Assembly: GCA_019244395.1 (NCBI GenBank)
Contig: JAFASQ010000277.1
Span: 1 to 40,814 of the forward strand
Length of the DNA stretch: 40,814 nt
Direction of reading: 5' to 3'
DNA from: Solirubrobacterales bacterium
GTDB lineage: Bacteria; Actinomycetota; Thermoleophilia; Solirubrobacterales; Solirubrobacteraceae
Below are positions 31,662 through 39,071 of this stretch, one piece after another (position 1 is the first letter of the stretch; each line of letters starts with the position of its first letter). The notes under the pieces are model-generated. The model worked only from the letters and a program-made list of their open reading frames with translations, did not search any database and was not told where the DNA came from. The translations under genes and the position numbers were made by a program.

Positions 31662-32273
31662 CTAATACGGCGGCGGCGCGGCCGCCCGCCGCCGGTCGAG
31701 CATCGCCGCCGCCTGGAGGAGATCGTCGGGCGTATCCACGTCGAACAGCTCTTCGGGATCGTCCGCCTCGACCAGGATCGGGTCGATTGCGGCGATCGTC
31801 TCGAGTAGGGGGGCGGTCCCTTCTCGGGCCGCGCCCGCGAGCAGGTCGAGCGCCCGCGGCTGATAGCAGCCCAGCAGCGGCTGCAGGGTCCCGTGCGCGC
31901 AGGCGATGGCCGCCGGCGCCCGCCGCGGGGCGGCCCGCACGAGCCGGCGGACCAGCTCGGGTGTTACGAACGGCAGATCGGCGGCACAAACCAGCACCGG
32001 ACGTCCGCCCGAGAGCGCGAGCGCCTGCGTGATTCCCACCAGCGGATGGCGCGGGCACTCCGGCTCTATCCACACGGCCACTCCCGCCAGGGGCGGCAGC
32101 TTTGTGCCGGTTTTGGCCAGGATCGCGACACTTGTCAGCACCTCCCCGACCGTTTCGAGCGGGTAGCAGATGAGCGGCTTGCCGTGCAGCGCGACGGCGG
32201 CCTTCTCGCCACCGATGCGCAGGCCGGCTCCGCCCGCCAAGATCGCGCCGATCGGGCTGGATCGGAGTCGCAT
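31662..32273 (-). CDS. mobA: Molybdenum cofactor guanylyltransferase MobA-like
   Basis: Transfers GMP to molybdopterin. The 203-aa nucleotidyltransferase has the N-terminal LAGGAGLRIGGEKA variant of the usual LAGGxSxRMGxDKA loop, then KPLI, a DLPFVTPELV core containing the metal-binding Asp, and the C-terminal DVDTPDDLLQA typical of this family. The deviation in the first loop (Ile for Met, Glu for Asp) leaves room for a related nucleotidyltransferase such as MocA/CofC-like. It is preceded by GAGGGG at a good distance, so it is translated with a normal ribosome binding site. Distance to moaA and FO synthase makes either the Mo-cofactor or, less likely, the F420 pathway plausible. Confidence 0.8.
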   Translation of the reverse strand: MRLRSSPIGAILAGGAGLRIGGEKAAVALHGKPLICYPLETVGEVLTSVAILAKTGTKLPPLAGVAVWIEPECPRHPLVGITQALALSGGRPVLVCAADLPFVTPELVRRLVRAAPRRAPAAIACAHGTLQPLLGCYQPRALDLLAGAAREGTAPLLETIAAIDPILVEADDPEELFDVDTPDDLLQAAAMLDRRRAAAPPPY

Positions 32274-32310
32274 CAGCGCCCCTCGCGGTGCTCACTCACA
32301 GCCGGGATCG

Positions 32311-32316
32311 TAGAAT
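32311..32316 (+). promoter_or_regulatory. Candidate -10 element for the zinc-ribbon gene
   Basis: TAGAAT, 7 nt before the ATG at 32324. It is identical to the hexamer ahead of ecm and fbiC, again with no Shine-Dalgarno. Confidence 0.45.
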
Positions 32317-32323
32317 CAAGGCA

Positions 32324-32896
32324 ATGGAGGGCTCAACCTCGGTACGGAGCTGGCTCCGTTGCTACCGGTGCTGGTCGCAGAACCTGGAAGTGCAGGTTCA
32401 TTACGAAGGAATCCACCGCATCGATCCCGAGACGGGTGAGCGCGGCGAGGTAGTCGACGAGATGCAGGAGGCGGTGGTCCAGTGCCTGGAGTGCATGCAC
32501 GACCAACCGCACCTGGGCTTCCACAACGGCCGGGTGGAGCCGATCGAGGACCGCTGGGAGCGGATGATCGCCGGCACCCCCTGGGTCGCCTCCTGCACCG
32601 TGACAGTCGATGCCGACGACGTCGAGACCTGCTCGGGCCCCGAGGCCGGCGACGCTCTGTCCTACGCCGCCTTCGGCGACCACGGGACCCGCGAGTTCTT
32701 CACCCACGTGCGTTTCCACAAGCACGACGACGACCGGATCGTGGTCCACCTCCTGGTCGAGCTCTACGCCCGCTCGGCCGAGGAGGCCACCGAGGTGCTC
32801 GAAGACGCCGCTCGCGGAACCCTGGCGATCACCTCGCTTGCCGAGGAATCGCGTCCGCCCGCATCGACGGGCGGCGACGGCGACTCGCAGCATTGA
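32324..32896 (+). CDS. Unknown protein with N-terminal zinc-ribbon motif
   Basis: Not recognised. The 190-aa acidic protein has a four-cysteine metal site: C13-x2-C16 (CYRC) and C54-x2-C57 (CLEC). A soluble alpha/beta domain follows (VASCTVTVDADDVETCSGPEAGD, later VVHLLVELYARSAEEATEVLEDAA), which could bind nucleic acid or protein. The ATG at 32324 is chosen because TAGAAT lies 7 nt upstream; a frame extension to 32288 adds 12 residues. It is divergent from mobA. Its last 68 bp overlap the end of the convergent membrane-protein gene. Confidence 0.75.
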   Translation: MEGSTSVRSWLRCYRCWSQNLEVQVHYEGIHRIDPETGERGEVVDEMQEAVVQCLECMHDQPHLGFHNGRVEPIEDRWERMIAGTPWVASCTVTVDADDVETCSGPEAGDALSYAAFGDHGTREFFTHVRFHKHDDDRIVVHLLVELYARSAEEATEVLEDAARGTLAITSLAEESRPPASTGGDGDSQH

Positions 32897-33656
32897 CCCG
32901 CTGCCAGCCCTCGGTGATCAGCAGCGCGAGCGCCACCGGCACGGTCGCCGGCAGCTCGGAGATGACCAGGAACAGCAGGTCGAACACGGCGGCGATGGCG
33001 AAGGTCAGTACCGCCGCTTGCCATTGCCTGCGCCACTGCGCCGCGAGCACCGCCCCTAGCAGCCCGGCCACGAACAGGTCGCCGTAGCCCATCGAGACGG
33101 TCCCGAAGAGCTCGCTCTGGAGCTGCGGGAGGCCGGCCGGCGGATGCGCCGCGACGAGCGCCGCATTGGGGGCCTGGAGAAGATCCGACACCACGAGCCA
33201 GGTGTCGGCGGCCGCCATCAGCACGATCCCGGCCTTCAGCCAGGGTGTCGGCGTCACGGCCGCCAGCAGCACGCCGAGCGTGACGCAGCTGAGCGCCGAC
33301 AAGAGCGCCCCCGAGGCCTCTCCGACCAGCGAGGTCTTGTCCAACCAGGCGAGCAGGAACAGCGGGAGGACCAGTAGCGCCGCCCACGTCCGGGACCCGC
33401 GCGCCGCCCACCCCAGTGCGGCGGCGGCCAAGAGCGGCACGGCGATCAGGGCCAGCCAGGTGAGCCCGGTGGCCGTGTCCGATACGTACCGGATCGCGAA
33501 CACCACGACGACGATCGACCCGATCGGCACGAGCCCCCAGCCGCGGCCGTGCAAGCGCCTGAGCCAGGCCGGCCGCGGCATCGCCCGCGGCGCCGCGACC
33601 ACGGCGGCCTGAAGCGCCAGCAGACCGGCGTCCGAGGGAATGAAGGGGAGGGCCAT
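32829..33656 (-). CDS. Multi-pass membrane protein with presenilin/SPP-like GxGD features
   Basis: 275 aa with about nine predicted transmembrane segments (roughly 5-23, 42-56, 66-83, 90-105, 115-134, 141-160, 188-206, 212-231, 236-250). Three elements fall where intramembrane aspartyl proteases of family A22 have their active site: Asp151 in the sixth segment (AAADTWLVVSD), GYGD with Asp193 at the start of the seventh (SMGYGDLFVAGLLGAVL), and a Pro-Ala-rich ELPATVPVALAL at the ninth, like the PAL motif. The usual Tyr before the first Asp is Ala here. Prepilin peptidases also have GxGD but a different layout. A protease role is an inference; the protein may only share the pattern. Confidence 0.62.
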   Translation of the reverse strand: MALPFIPSDAGLLALQAAVVAAPRAMPRPAWLRRLHGRGWGLVPIGSIVVVVFAIRYVSDTATGLTWLALIAVPLLAAAALGWAARGSRTWAALLVLPLFLLAWLDKTSLVGEASGALLSALSCVTLGVLLAAVTPTPWLKAGIVLMAAADTWLVVSDLLQAPNAALVAAHPPAGLPQLQSELFGTVSMGYGDLFVAGLLGAVLAAQWRRQWQAAVLTFAIAAVFDLLFLVISELPATVPVALALLITEGWQRVNAASRRRRPSMRADAIPRQAR

Positions 33657-33662
33657 ACCGTC

Positions 33663-33668
33663 AGATTA
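33663..33668 (-). promoter_or_regulatory. Candidate -10 element for the GxGD membrane protein
   Basis: TAATCT on the minus strand, 6 nt before the ATG at 33656, with no Shine-Dalgarno. A 6-bp hairpin (33669-33683) abuts it. Confidence 0.4.
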
Positions 33669-33683
33669 GGCGCCGCGGGCGCC
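33669..33683. terminator. Short GC hairpin in the gap after the 246-aa gene
   Basis: GGCGCC-GCG-GGCGCC forms a 6-bp stem in the 79-bp gap between two minus-strand genes. It may terminate the upstream pair or act as an operator beside the -10 element. GGCGCC is self-complementary, so chance occurrence is likely in this GC-rich DNA. Confidence 0.3.
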
Positions 33684-33735
33684 AGAGCTCACGAGACTTC
33701 GATAGCTCTTCGAGACGCGGGCCTGCCTCGCCGCG

Positions 33736-34476
33736 TCAGCTCGAGGTCGGCTGCGCGACGAGCCGTTCCAGCAGTCGCCGCAGCGCGTCGTGATCGATGC
33801 CCTGCGCCTTGAAGCGATCGGGATTGTCGGGGTCGCGCAGGAATACGTGCAAGTGCTCCCCCTCCCGCGCCAGGACCACGTCCGTCTTCTCTCGATCACC
33901 CGAGTCGCGCCAGCGGCTGACGGTGACCAGCGCGGTCTTCGCGCTTGCCGCGAGCGCCGCGTCGAGGTCGGCATCCCCCGGCCCACGGTCGCCGTCGGGA
34001 AGCCGCTCGAGGAGGCGTTCGAGCGCGTCCTCGGTCGTGCGGAGCGAGTAGAAGTGAATGCCCAGTGCGTCAATCCGCACCTCTAGAGTGACCTTCTCGG
34101 GCTGTGGCATGTGCAGAAAGCGCCACGGCGTATCGGGTTCGGTACCGGTCAGCCGGGCGTCGACGACCAGTCGACTGCGCTGCTGGAAGGCGACGGCGAT
34201 GCCCAGGTCGCCACGCACCTCGATGTACTCATCGCCGGGATTCGTCGTGATCAGGTCACGCGCGGCGAGCGAGCGAACCGCTTCGCTGATCGCCTCTTGG
34301 GAAGGCTCGTGCTCGAGGAACTCGATCAGGACTCCCACCGAGAAGATCTCAGCGGCGGTGTAGGCGCCGAGCGGCACCGGCCCGGTGCCGACGAGGTTGA
34401 CGATCGCGCGGATCAGCTCTGAGGAGACGTCGCCCTCGCGAGCCGTGGCGGTGGCGGCGGTGTCGGCGGCGTTCAT
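33736..34476 (-). CDS. Unknown protein, 246 aa, coupled to the preceding gene
   Basis: Not recognised. The soluble protein begins MNAADTAATATAREGDVSSELIRAI. It has an N-terminal helical part resembling a winged-helix/effector layout (SQEAISEAVRSLAARDLITTN), a middle beta-rich region and a C-terminal segment (HVFLRDPDNPDRFKAQGIDHDALRRLLERLV). The overall order recalls EspG-type chaperones of ESX secretion systems, but the match is weak and no ESX gene is nearby. The ATG at 34476 gives a 4-bp overlap (ATGA) with the 316-aa gene, so they are one operon. Charged composition and normal codon use argue that it is real. Confidence 0.7.
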   Translation of the reverse strand: MNAADTAATATAREGDVSSELIRAIVNLVGTGPVPLGAYTAAEIFSVGVLIEFLEHEPSQEAISEAVRSLAARDLITTNPGDEYIEVRGDLGIAVAFQQRSRLVVDARLTGTEPDTPWRFLHMPQPEKVTLEVRIDALGIHFYSLRTTEDALERLLERLPDGDRGPGDADLDAALAASAKTALVTVSRWRDSGDREKTDVVLAREGEHLHVFLRDPDNPDRFKAQGIDHDALRRLLERLVAQPTSS

Positions 34477-35423
34477 TCCTGCTCCGTTGTGTCGGGGGAC
34501 GCCGTCCGCAACGCGTACACCAGGGTTCGCTCGTCGTCCAGCTCTAGCGTCTGCCGTCGGCTGGCCTCGACCGGTGGTAGCCGCCAGCCGGGCGGTTCGA
34601 CGTCGCGGCGCAGCAGCTCCTTGGCGGTTTCGCCCGCCGTCCTGGTGACCCACACGTCCGAGCCGGCGAATAGGCCCCGACCTTGAACCTCGCCCGTGAA
34701 GGTGAGCTCGCGAAGGTCGTCGGCTCGGTCGGGGGGCGCAAAGCGCGCCGCCAGTTCCGGGGACGCGGAGGTCACATCGTCGCTCTCCTCGAGCCGGGAG
34801 ACGACTCGCGTGAGCTCGTCGGCGGCGGCTTTCGGAAGCGGCACCCTCGCCGTTAGGTCGGGCGATAGGTACATCGGCCGCTTCTCGGTGTCGACCGATC
34901 GTCCCCACGGCCCGATGTTGCTGCGCGTCACCCGGTACATGACGTAATCGGCCAGATGCACCAGGTCGTGCCAGGAGGGCAGCTTGCGCTTGCCGAACGC
35001 CGCCGGGGTCTTCTCCAGCTGCACCCACGTTCCACGCTCCGTCCGTCCGTGCAGCTTCTCTCGCAGGAGCGGGCCGCGCATGCCGATGTCCGGGTACTTC
35101 TGCTTGTCGATCTCGTGGTGGTGGCTGGAGACTCGGAGGTGGCTGGCCTTGGGGAACCGCCAACGCTCGTACAGCGAGGGGTCGTCGACGAGCACGTGCG
35201 CGCCCCGCAGCACGTCGCGCAGCTGGATCACGTTGAGCCCGTGGTGTTCGAGATCGGCGAGCACCGCGGCCTCCTGGGGGGTGAGGAGCTCGGCCGCTTT
35301 CTCCAGGCCGCGTCGATAGCCGCCGGGCCGCGCCGAGATCTCAACCATCAGGCGCACGCGGCGCCGGATGCGCTCCGTTGAGCCCGGCTGCGATGCGGCG
35401 GTCGGCGGCGATGCGGCGGGCAT
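34473..35423 (-). CDS. Unknown protein, 316 aa
   Basis: Not recognised. It is soluble, with two parts: an N-terminal helical region (about 20-85, LTPQEAAVLADLEHHGLNVIQLRDVL) and a middle region rich in His, Trp and Tyr (SSHHHEIDKQKYPDIGMRG, then LPSWHDLVHLADYVMYRVT and NIGPWGRS), which may be a catalytic or binding domain. The C-terminal third is charged. There is no signal peptide or membrane helix. A TATCGT hexamer lies 9 nt before the ATG. It is the first gene of a two-gene operon with the 246-aa protein. I cannot propose a function beyond partnership with that protein. Confidence 0.7.
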   Translation of the reverse strand: MPAASPPTAASQPGSTERIRRRVRLMVEISARPGGYRRGLEKAAELLTPQEAAVLADLEHHGLNVIQLRDVLRGAHVLVDDPSLYERWRFPKASHLRVSSHHHEIDKQKYPDIGMRGPLLREKLHGRTERGTWVQLEKTPAAFGKRKLPSWHDLVHLADYVMYRVTRSNIGPWGRSVDTEKRPMYLSPDLTARVPLPKAAADELTRVVSRLEESDDVTSASPELAARFAPPDRADDLRELTFTGEVQGRGLFAGSDVWVTRTAGETAKELLRRDVEPPGWRLPPVEASRRQTLELDDERTLVYALRTASPDTTEQE

Positions 35424-35432
35424 CTCGCGAGA

Positions 35433-35438
35433 ACGATA
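35433..35438 (-). promoter_or_regulatory. Candidate -10 element for the 316-aa gene pair
   Basis: TATCGT on the minus strand, 9 nt before the ATG at 35423. It lies between the pckG stop (35445) and the gene start, so no other room for a promoter exists. Confidence 0.4.
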
Positions 35439-35444
35439 CGCCGG

Positions 35445-37262
35445 CTACTTGCGCAGGCGGCGCTCGAGTGCCTCGAACTGGGCCCGCAACTCGCCTGGCA
35501 GCTTCTCGCCGAACCGCGCGTAGTGCTCGCGCATCTGCGGCAGCTGCTCGATCCAGCAGTCGGCGTCGACCTCGATCAGCTTCTCGACTGCCTCCCGCTC
35601 GATGCCAAGCCCGCTCGTGTCGATCCCGCCCTCGCCGACCGGGGGCACGAGACCGATTGCCGTCTCGTTCGCGTCAGCCTGGCCTTCGAGCCGCCGGAAG
35701 ATCCAGGCCAGCACGCGCGAGTTCTCCCCGAACCCCGGCCACAGGAACTTGCCGTCGTCGTCGCGGCGGAACCAGTTGACGTAAAAGATCCTGGGAAGCT
35801 GGGCTCCTTCGCGACGACCGATGTTCAGCCAGTGCTGGAAGTAGTCGGCCATGTTGTAGCCGCAGAAGGGCAGCATCGCCATTGGGTCGAAGCGGAGCTT
35901 CCCGACCGCGCCGGCCTGGGCGGCGGTCGTCTCCGAGGACATCGTCGAGCCGAGGAACACCCCGTGCTCCCAGTCGCGCGCCTCGTAGACCAGCGGCACG
36001 ACGGTGCCCCGCCGGCCGCCGAACAGCATCGCGTCGATCGGCACGCCAGCGGGGTCGTCCCATTGCGGGTCGATCGAGGGACACTGGGCGATGCGCACCG
36101 TGAAGCGGGCGTTCGGATGCGCGGCCGTCGACTCCTCCGCCGGCGTCCATTCGTTGCCGCGCCAGTCGATCGCGTGCTCGGGCGGATCGCTCATCCCTTC
36201 CCACCAGATGTCACCTTCGTCGGTCTTGGCGCAGTTCGTGAACACCACATCGTGCTCGAGCATCTTCAGCGCGTTCGGGTTGGTCTTCTTGCTCGTCCCG
36301 GGGGCTACACCGAAGAACCCGGCCTCGGGATTCACGGCGTACAGCCGGCCGTCCTTGCCGAACTTCATCCACGCGATGTCGTCGCCGATCGTTTCGACCT
36401 TCCACCCGGGCAGGGTCGGGATCATCATCGACAGGTTGGTCTTGCCGCAGGCACTCGGGAATGCGCCGGCGATGTACTTCGACTCGCCCTCGGGGGAGGT
36501 CATCTTGAGGATCAGCATGTGCTCGGCGAGCCAGCCCTCGTCGCGCGCCATGACCGAGGCGATCCGCAGCGCGAAGCACTTCTTGCCGAGGAGCGCGTTC
36601 CCTCCATAGCCCGAGCCGAACGACCAGATCTCCCGGCTCTCGGGGAAATGCACGATGTACTTGTTCTCGGCGTTGCACGGCCACGGGACGTCCTGTTCAC
36701 CCTCGGCCAGCGGCGCCCCGAGCGAATGCAGACACGGCACGAAGTCGCCGTCGTCGCCGAGCTCGTCGAGCGCCTCCTGTCCCATCCGGGTCATGATCCG
36801 CATCGAGGCCACCACGTACGGCGAGTCGGTCAGCTGTACGCCGATGTAGGAGATCGGGGATCCGATCGGCCCCATCGAGAACGGGACGACGTACATCGTG
36901 CGTCCGCGCATCGCGCCCCGAAACAGCCCGGTGAGGGTCTGGCGCATTTCCTCGGGATCGGTCCAATTGTTCGTGGGGCCGGCGTCGTCCTCGTCCAGCG
37001 AGCAGATGAAGGTCCGATCCTCAACCCGAGCCACATCGGCCGGGTCCGACAGCGCCAGGTAAGAGTTCGGGCGCTTGGCGTCGGAAAGCCGCTCGGCGGT
37101 CCCGGCCGCCACCAGCACCTGAGCCAGCCGCTCGTACTCCTCGTCTGACCCGTCGCACCACTGGATCTCCTCGGGCTGGGTGAGCCCTGCCACCTCGTCT
37201 ACCCACTCCTGGAGGCGAGGATGGTTGGTCGTGGCTTGATGCGTCGGTGCAGTATGGGCCAT
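35445..37262 (-). CDS. pckG: Phosphoenolpyruvate carboxykinase (GTP)
   Basis: Converts oxaloacetate plus GTP to PEP, CO2 and GDP, the entry to gluconeogenesis from C4 acids. The 605-aa sequence has the GTP-type features: the P-loop [11 protein letters not shown] with the hyper-reactive Cys272, and [22 protein letters not shown] (about 490-515), both typical of the GTP rather than ATP family. It sits on the same strand as, and 99 bp downstream of, the mesaconyl-CoA hydratase candidate, and close to the lyase gene. That fits growth on acetate-type substrates, where PEPCK drains C4 products of the ethylmalonyl-CoA pathway. Confidence 0.96.
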   Translation of the reverse strand: MAHTAPTHQATTNHPRLQEWVDEVAGLTQPEEIQWCDGSDEEYERLAQVLVAAGTAERLSDAKRPNSYLALSDPADVARVEDRTFICSLDEDDAGPTNNWTDPEEMRQTLTGLFRGAMRGRTMYVVPFSMGPIGSPISYIGVQLTDSPYVVASMRIMTRMGQEALDELGDDGDFVPCLHSLGAPLAEGEQDVPWPCNAENKYIVHFPESREIWSFGSGYGGNALLGKKCFALRIASVMARDEGWLAEHMLILKMTSPEGESKYIAGAFPSACGKTNLSMMIPTLPGWKVETIGDDIAWMKFGKDGRLYAVNPEAGFFGVAPGTSKKTNPNALKMLEHDVVFTNCAKTDEGDIWWEGMSDPPEHAIDWRGNEWTPAEESTAAHPNARFTVRIAQCPSIDPQWDDPAGVPIDAMLFGGRRGTVVPLVYEARDWEHGVFLGSTMSSETTAAQAGAVGKLRFDPMAMLPFCGYNMADYFQHWLNIGRREGAQLPRIFYVNWFRRDDDGKFLWPGFGENSRVLAWIFRRLEGQADANETAIGLVPPVGEGGIDTSGLGIEREAVEKLIEVDADCWIEQLPQMREHYARFGEKLPGELRAQFEALERRLRK

Positions 37263-37361
37263 GAGCGTTCAGCGACTCCTAGGGTCTCGGGGGGTTTCAA
37301 GCCTACCCGGGCTAGGCCGAATATGGCCCGCTGGTGGCCTAACTACGGTGCGCAGACCTAC

Positions 37362-37907
37362 TCATTCAACGTTCGCCTCGGCCGACCGGGTAGTCCCAGC
37401 CTCGGCGCCGGAGTCGCGCCGGGGGACGAGCACGAGGCGCTTGAACTCGGCCACTAGGACGCCGTCCTGATTGAGCACTCGGGTGTGCACGCGGACCGTT
37501 CCGCGGTCGGGCTTCGACTGCGAGGGGCGTACCTCGAGCACCTCGGATTCACAGAACAAGGTGTCGCCGTGGAATACGGGAGCCGGGTGCTTTAGCTCCT
37601 CGGTGGCGAGGTTGGCGATCGCCTTGCCGCTCACGTCCGAGACGCTCATACCGAGCGCCAGCGAGTAGACCAGCGGGCCGACGACGACGTTGCGGCCCTG
37701 TTGGGACTGGGCGGCGTACACGTCGTTGATGTGGAGCGGATGGTGGTTCATGGTGATGAGGCAGAACAGGTGATCGTCGGCCTCGGTCACGGTCTTGGCC
37801 GGCCAGTGCTTGTACACCGCCCCGACTTCGAATTCCTCCAGGTAGCGCCCGTACGGGTGGGCGCCGCTCGCCTCGCGAACGGTCTGATCGGTGTCGACTT
37901 GGTTCAT
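37362..37907 (-). CDS. MaoC-type enoyl-CoA hydratase, candidate mesaconyl-CoA hydratase
   Basis: Single hotdog-fold protein of 181 aa. The hydratase-2-like motif is present as MNHHPLHINDVYA, with Asn54 in place of the usual Asp and His59 as the conserved base, followed by VVVGPLVYSLALGMSVSD and FHGDTLFCESEV. This Asn variant with a short chain resembles actinobacterial MaoC proteins paired with CitE-like lyases (Rv2499c/Rv2498c), which act on itaconyl-, citramalyl- or mesaconyl-type CoA esters, rather than the roughly 355-residue Chloroflexus Mch. It is divergent from the lyase gene across 76 bp. Hydration of mesaconyl-CoA to beta-methylmalyl-CoA is the role inferred from context; itaconyl-CoA hydratase is the main alternative. 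Confidence 0.75.
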   Translation of the reverse strand: MNQVDTDQTVREASGAHPYGRYLEEFEVGAVYKHWPAKTVTEADDHLFCLITMNHHPLHINDVYAAQSQQGRNVVVGPLVYSLALGMSVSDVSGKAIANLATEELKHPAPVFHGDTLFCESEVLEVRPSQSKPDRGTVRVHTRVLNQDGVLVAEFKRLVLVPRRDSGAEAGTTRSAEANVE

Positions 37908-37969
37908 GGCGCGGGAGGATGCCAGGTCCGAACGACCGCGGGCGCCGCCCTGACGCACCCAAACCCAAC

Positions 37970-37975
37970 TAACGT
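37970..37975 (+). promoter_or_regulatory. Candidate -10 element for the lyase gene
   Basis: TAACGT, 8 nt before the ATG at 37984, with no Shine-Dalgarno, in the 76-bp divergent gap shared with the hydratase gene. Confidence 0.4.
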
Positions 37976-37983
37976 TCCCGCCC

Positions 37984-39051
37984 ATGCGAAACCCCCGTGA
38001 CTTTGGAAAGCCCCTGGCCATCGGCGCGCCCGCGCCGGTGCTCGAGATCCCGTTCAAGCCCTCCCGGATGATCCACTTCCTGGACTTCTCGAACGAGAAG
38101 ATGGTCGCCAAGGTGCCAGACATCGCGCCGACGGTCGACATCCTGCTGGGCAACCTCGAGGACGCCGTGCCGGTCGACCGCAAGCAGGCTGCGCGCGAGG
38201 GCGTGGTTCGCGTTGGCCAGGAGATGGATCTGGGTGATACCCAACTGTGGACGCGGGTCAACAGCCTCGAGTCGCCGTGGGTGCTGGACGACATCACCAC
38301 GCTGGTGCGCGAGATCGGTCACAAACTCGACGTGATGATGATCCCCAAGGTGGAGGGAGCGTGGGACATCCACTACGTCGATCGGCTGCTCGCTCAGCTC
38401 GAGGCGCGAGCCGACCTCGAGCGCCCAATACTGATCCACGCCATCCTCGAGACCGGCCTCGGCGTGGTCAACCTCGAGGAGATCGCCACCGCCAGCCCGA
38501 GGATGCAGGGGATGAGCTTCGGCCCGGCCGACTTGGCCGCCTCGCGCCGGATGAAGACCACGCGCGTGGGCGGCGGGCACCCGGGCTACCGGGTGATCGA
38601 GGACCCAGACCCGTCCGACCCCGAAGCGACGCGTGCGACGGCCCAGCAGGACCCGTGGCACTACTCGATCGCGCGGATGGTCGATGCCTGCACCTCGGCC
38701 GGGATCCTCCCGTTCTACGGCCCGTACGGAGACATCCGCGACGTGCAGGGGTGCGAGACTCAGTTTCGTGCCGCGTTCCTGCTCGGCTGCGTCGGCGCCT
38801 GGTCGCTTCACCCGGTCCAGATCGACATCGCCAAGAAGGTGTTCAGCCCCGATCCCGACGAAGTGCGGTTCGCCAAGAAGGTTCTCGAGGCGATCCCCGA
38901 CGGCCGCGGCGTCCACATGATCGACGGCAAGATGCAGGACGACGCGACCTGGAAGCAGTGCAAGGTCATGGTGACGCTGGCCGAGATGCTCGCCCACAGG
39001 GATCCCGACCTGGCCGAGGCATACGGGTTCGAGCCCGCGGCGGCAGTCTAG
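37984..39051 (+). CDS. Malyl-CoA / beta-methylmalyl-CoA lyase, Chloroflexus-like
   Basis: CitE/HpcH-fold, Mg2+-dependent lyase of 355 aa; such enzymes cleave malyl-CoA to acetyl-CoA plus glyoxylate and beta-methylmalyl-CoA to propionyl-CoA plus glyoxylate. Sequence blocks match the Chloroflexus aurantiacus malyl-CoA lyase as I recall it: [15 protein letters not shown] at the N-terminus, [10 protein letters not shown] (metal-binding acidic pair near 58-60), [52 protein letters not shown] and [14 protein letters not shown]. Alphaproteobacterial Mcl1 is clearly more distant. It completes the last step of the ethylmalonyl-CoA route suggested by ccr and ecm. The Rrf2 gene follows 20 bp later. Confidence 0.88.
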   Translation: MRNPRDFGKPLAIGAPAPVLEIPFKPSRMIHFLDFSNEKMVAKVPDIAPTVDILLGNLEDAVPVDRKQAAREGVVRVGQEMDLGDTQLWTRVNSLESPWVLDDITTLVREIGHKLDVMMIPKVEGAWDIHYVDRLLAQLEARADLERPILIHAILETGLGVVNLEEIATASPRMQGMSFGPADLAASRRMKTTRVGGGHPGYRVIEDPDPSDPEATRATAQQDPWHYSIARMVDACTSAGILPFYGPYGDIRDVQGCETQFRAAFLLGCVGAWSLHPVQIDIAKKVFSPDPDEVRFAKKVLEAIPDGRGVHMIDGKMQDDATWKQCKVMVTLAEMLAHRDPDLAEAYGFEPAAAV

Positions 39052-39071
39052 GCGAGGCGTGAGGCGGCGGC

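Noticed and set aside
33736-34476. EspG-like ESX secretion chaperone
   Set aside because: Only the general order of elements is similar; there are no WXG100, EccC or other ESX genes in the window.
35523-37148. Plus-strand reading frame (541 codons) opposite pckG
   Set aside because: Antisense shadow of a highly conserved enzyme gene; no recognisable motif.
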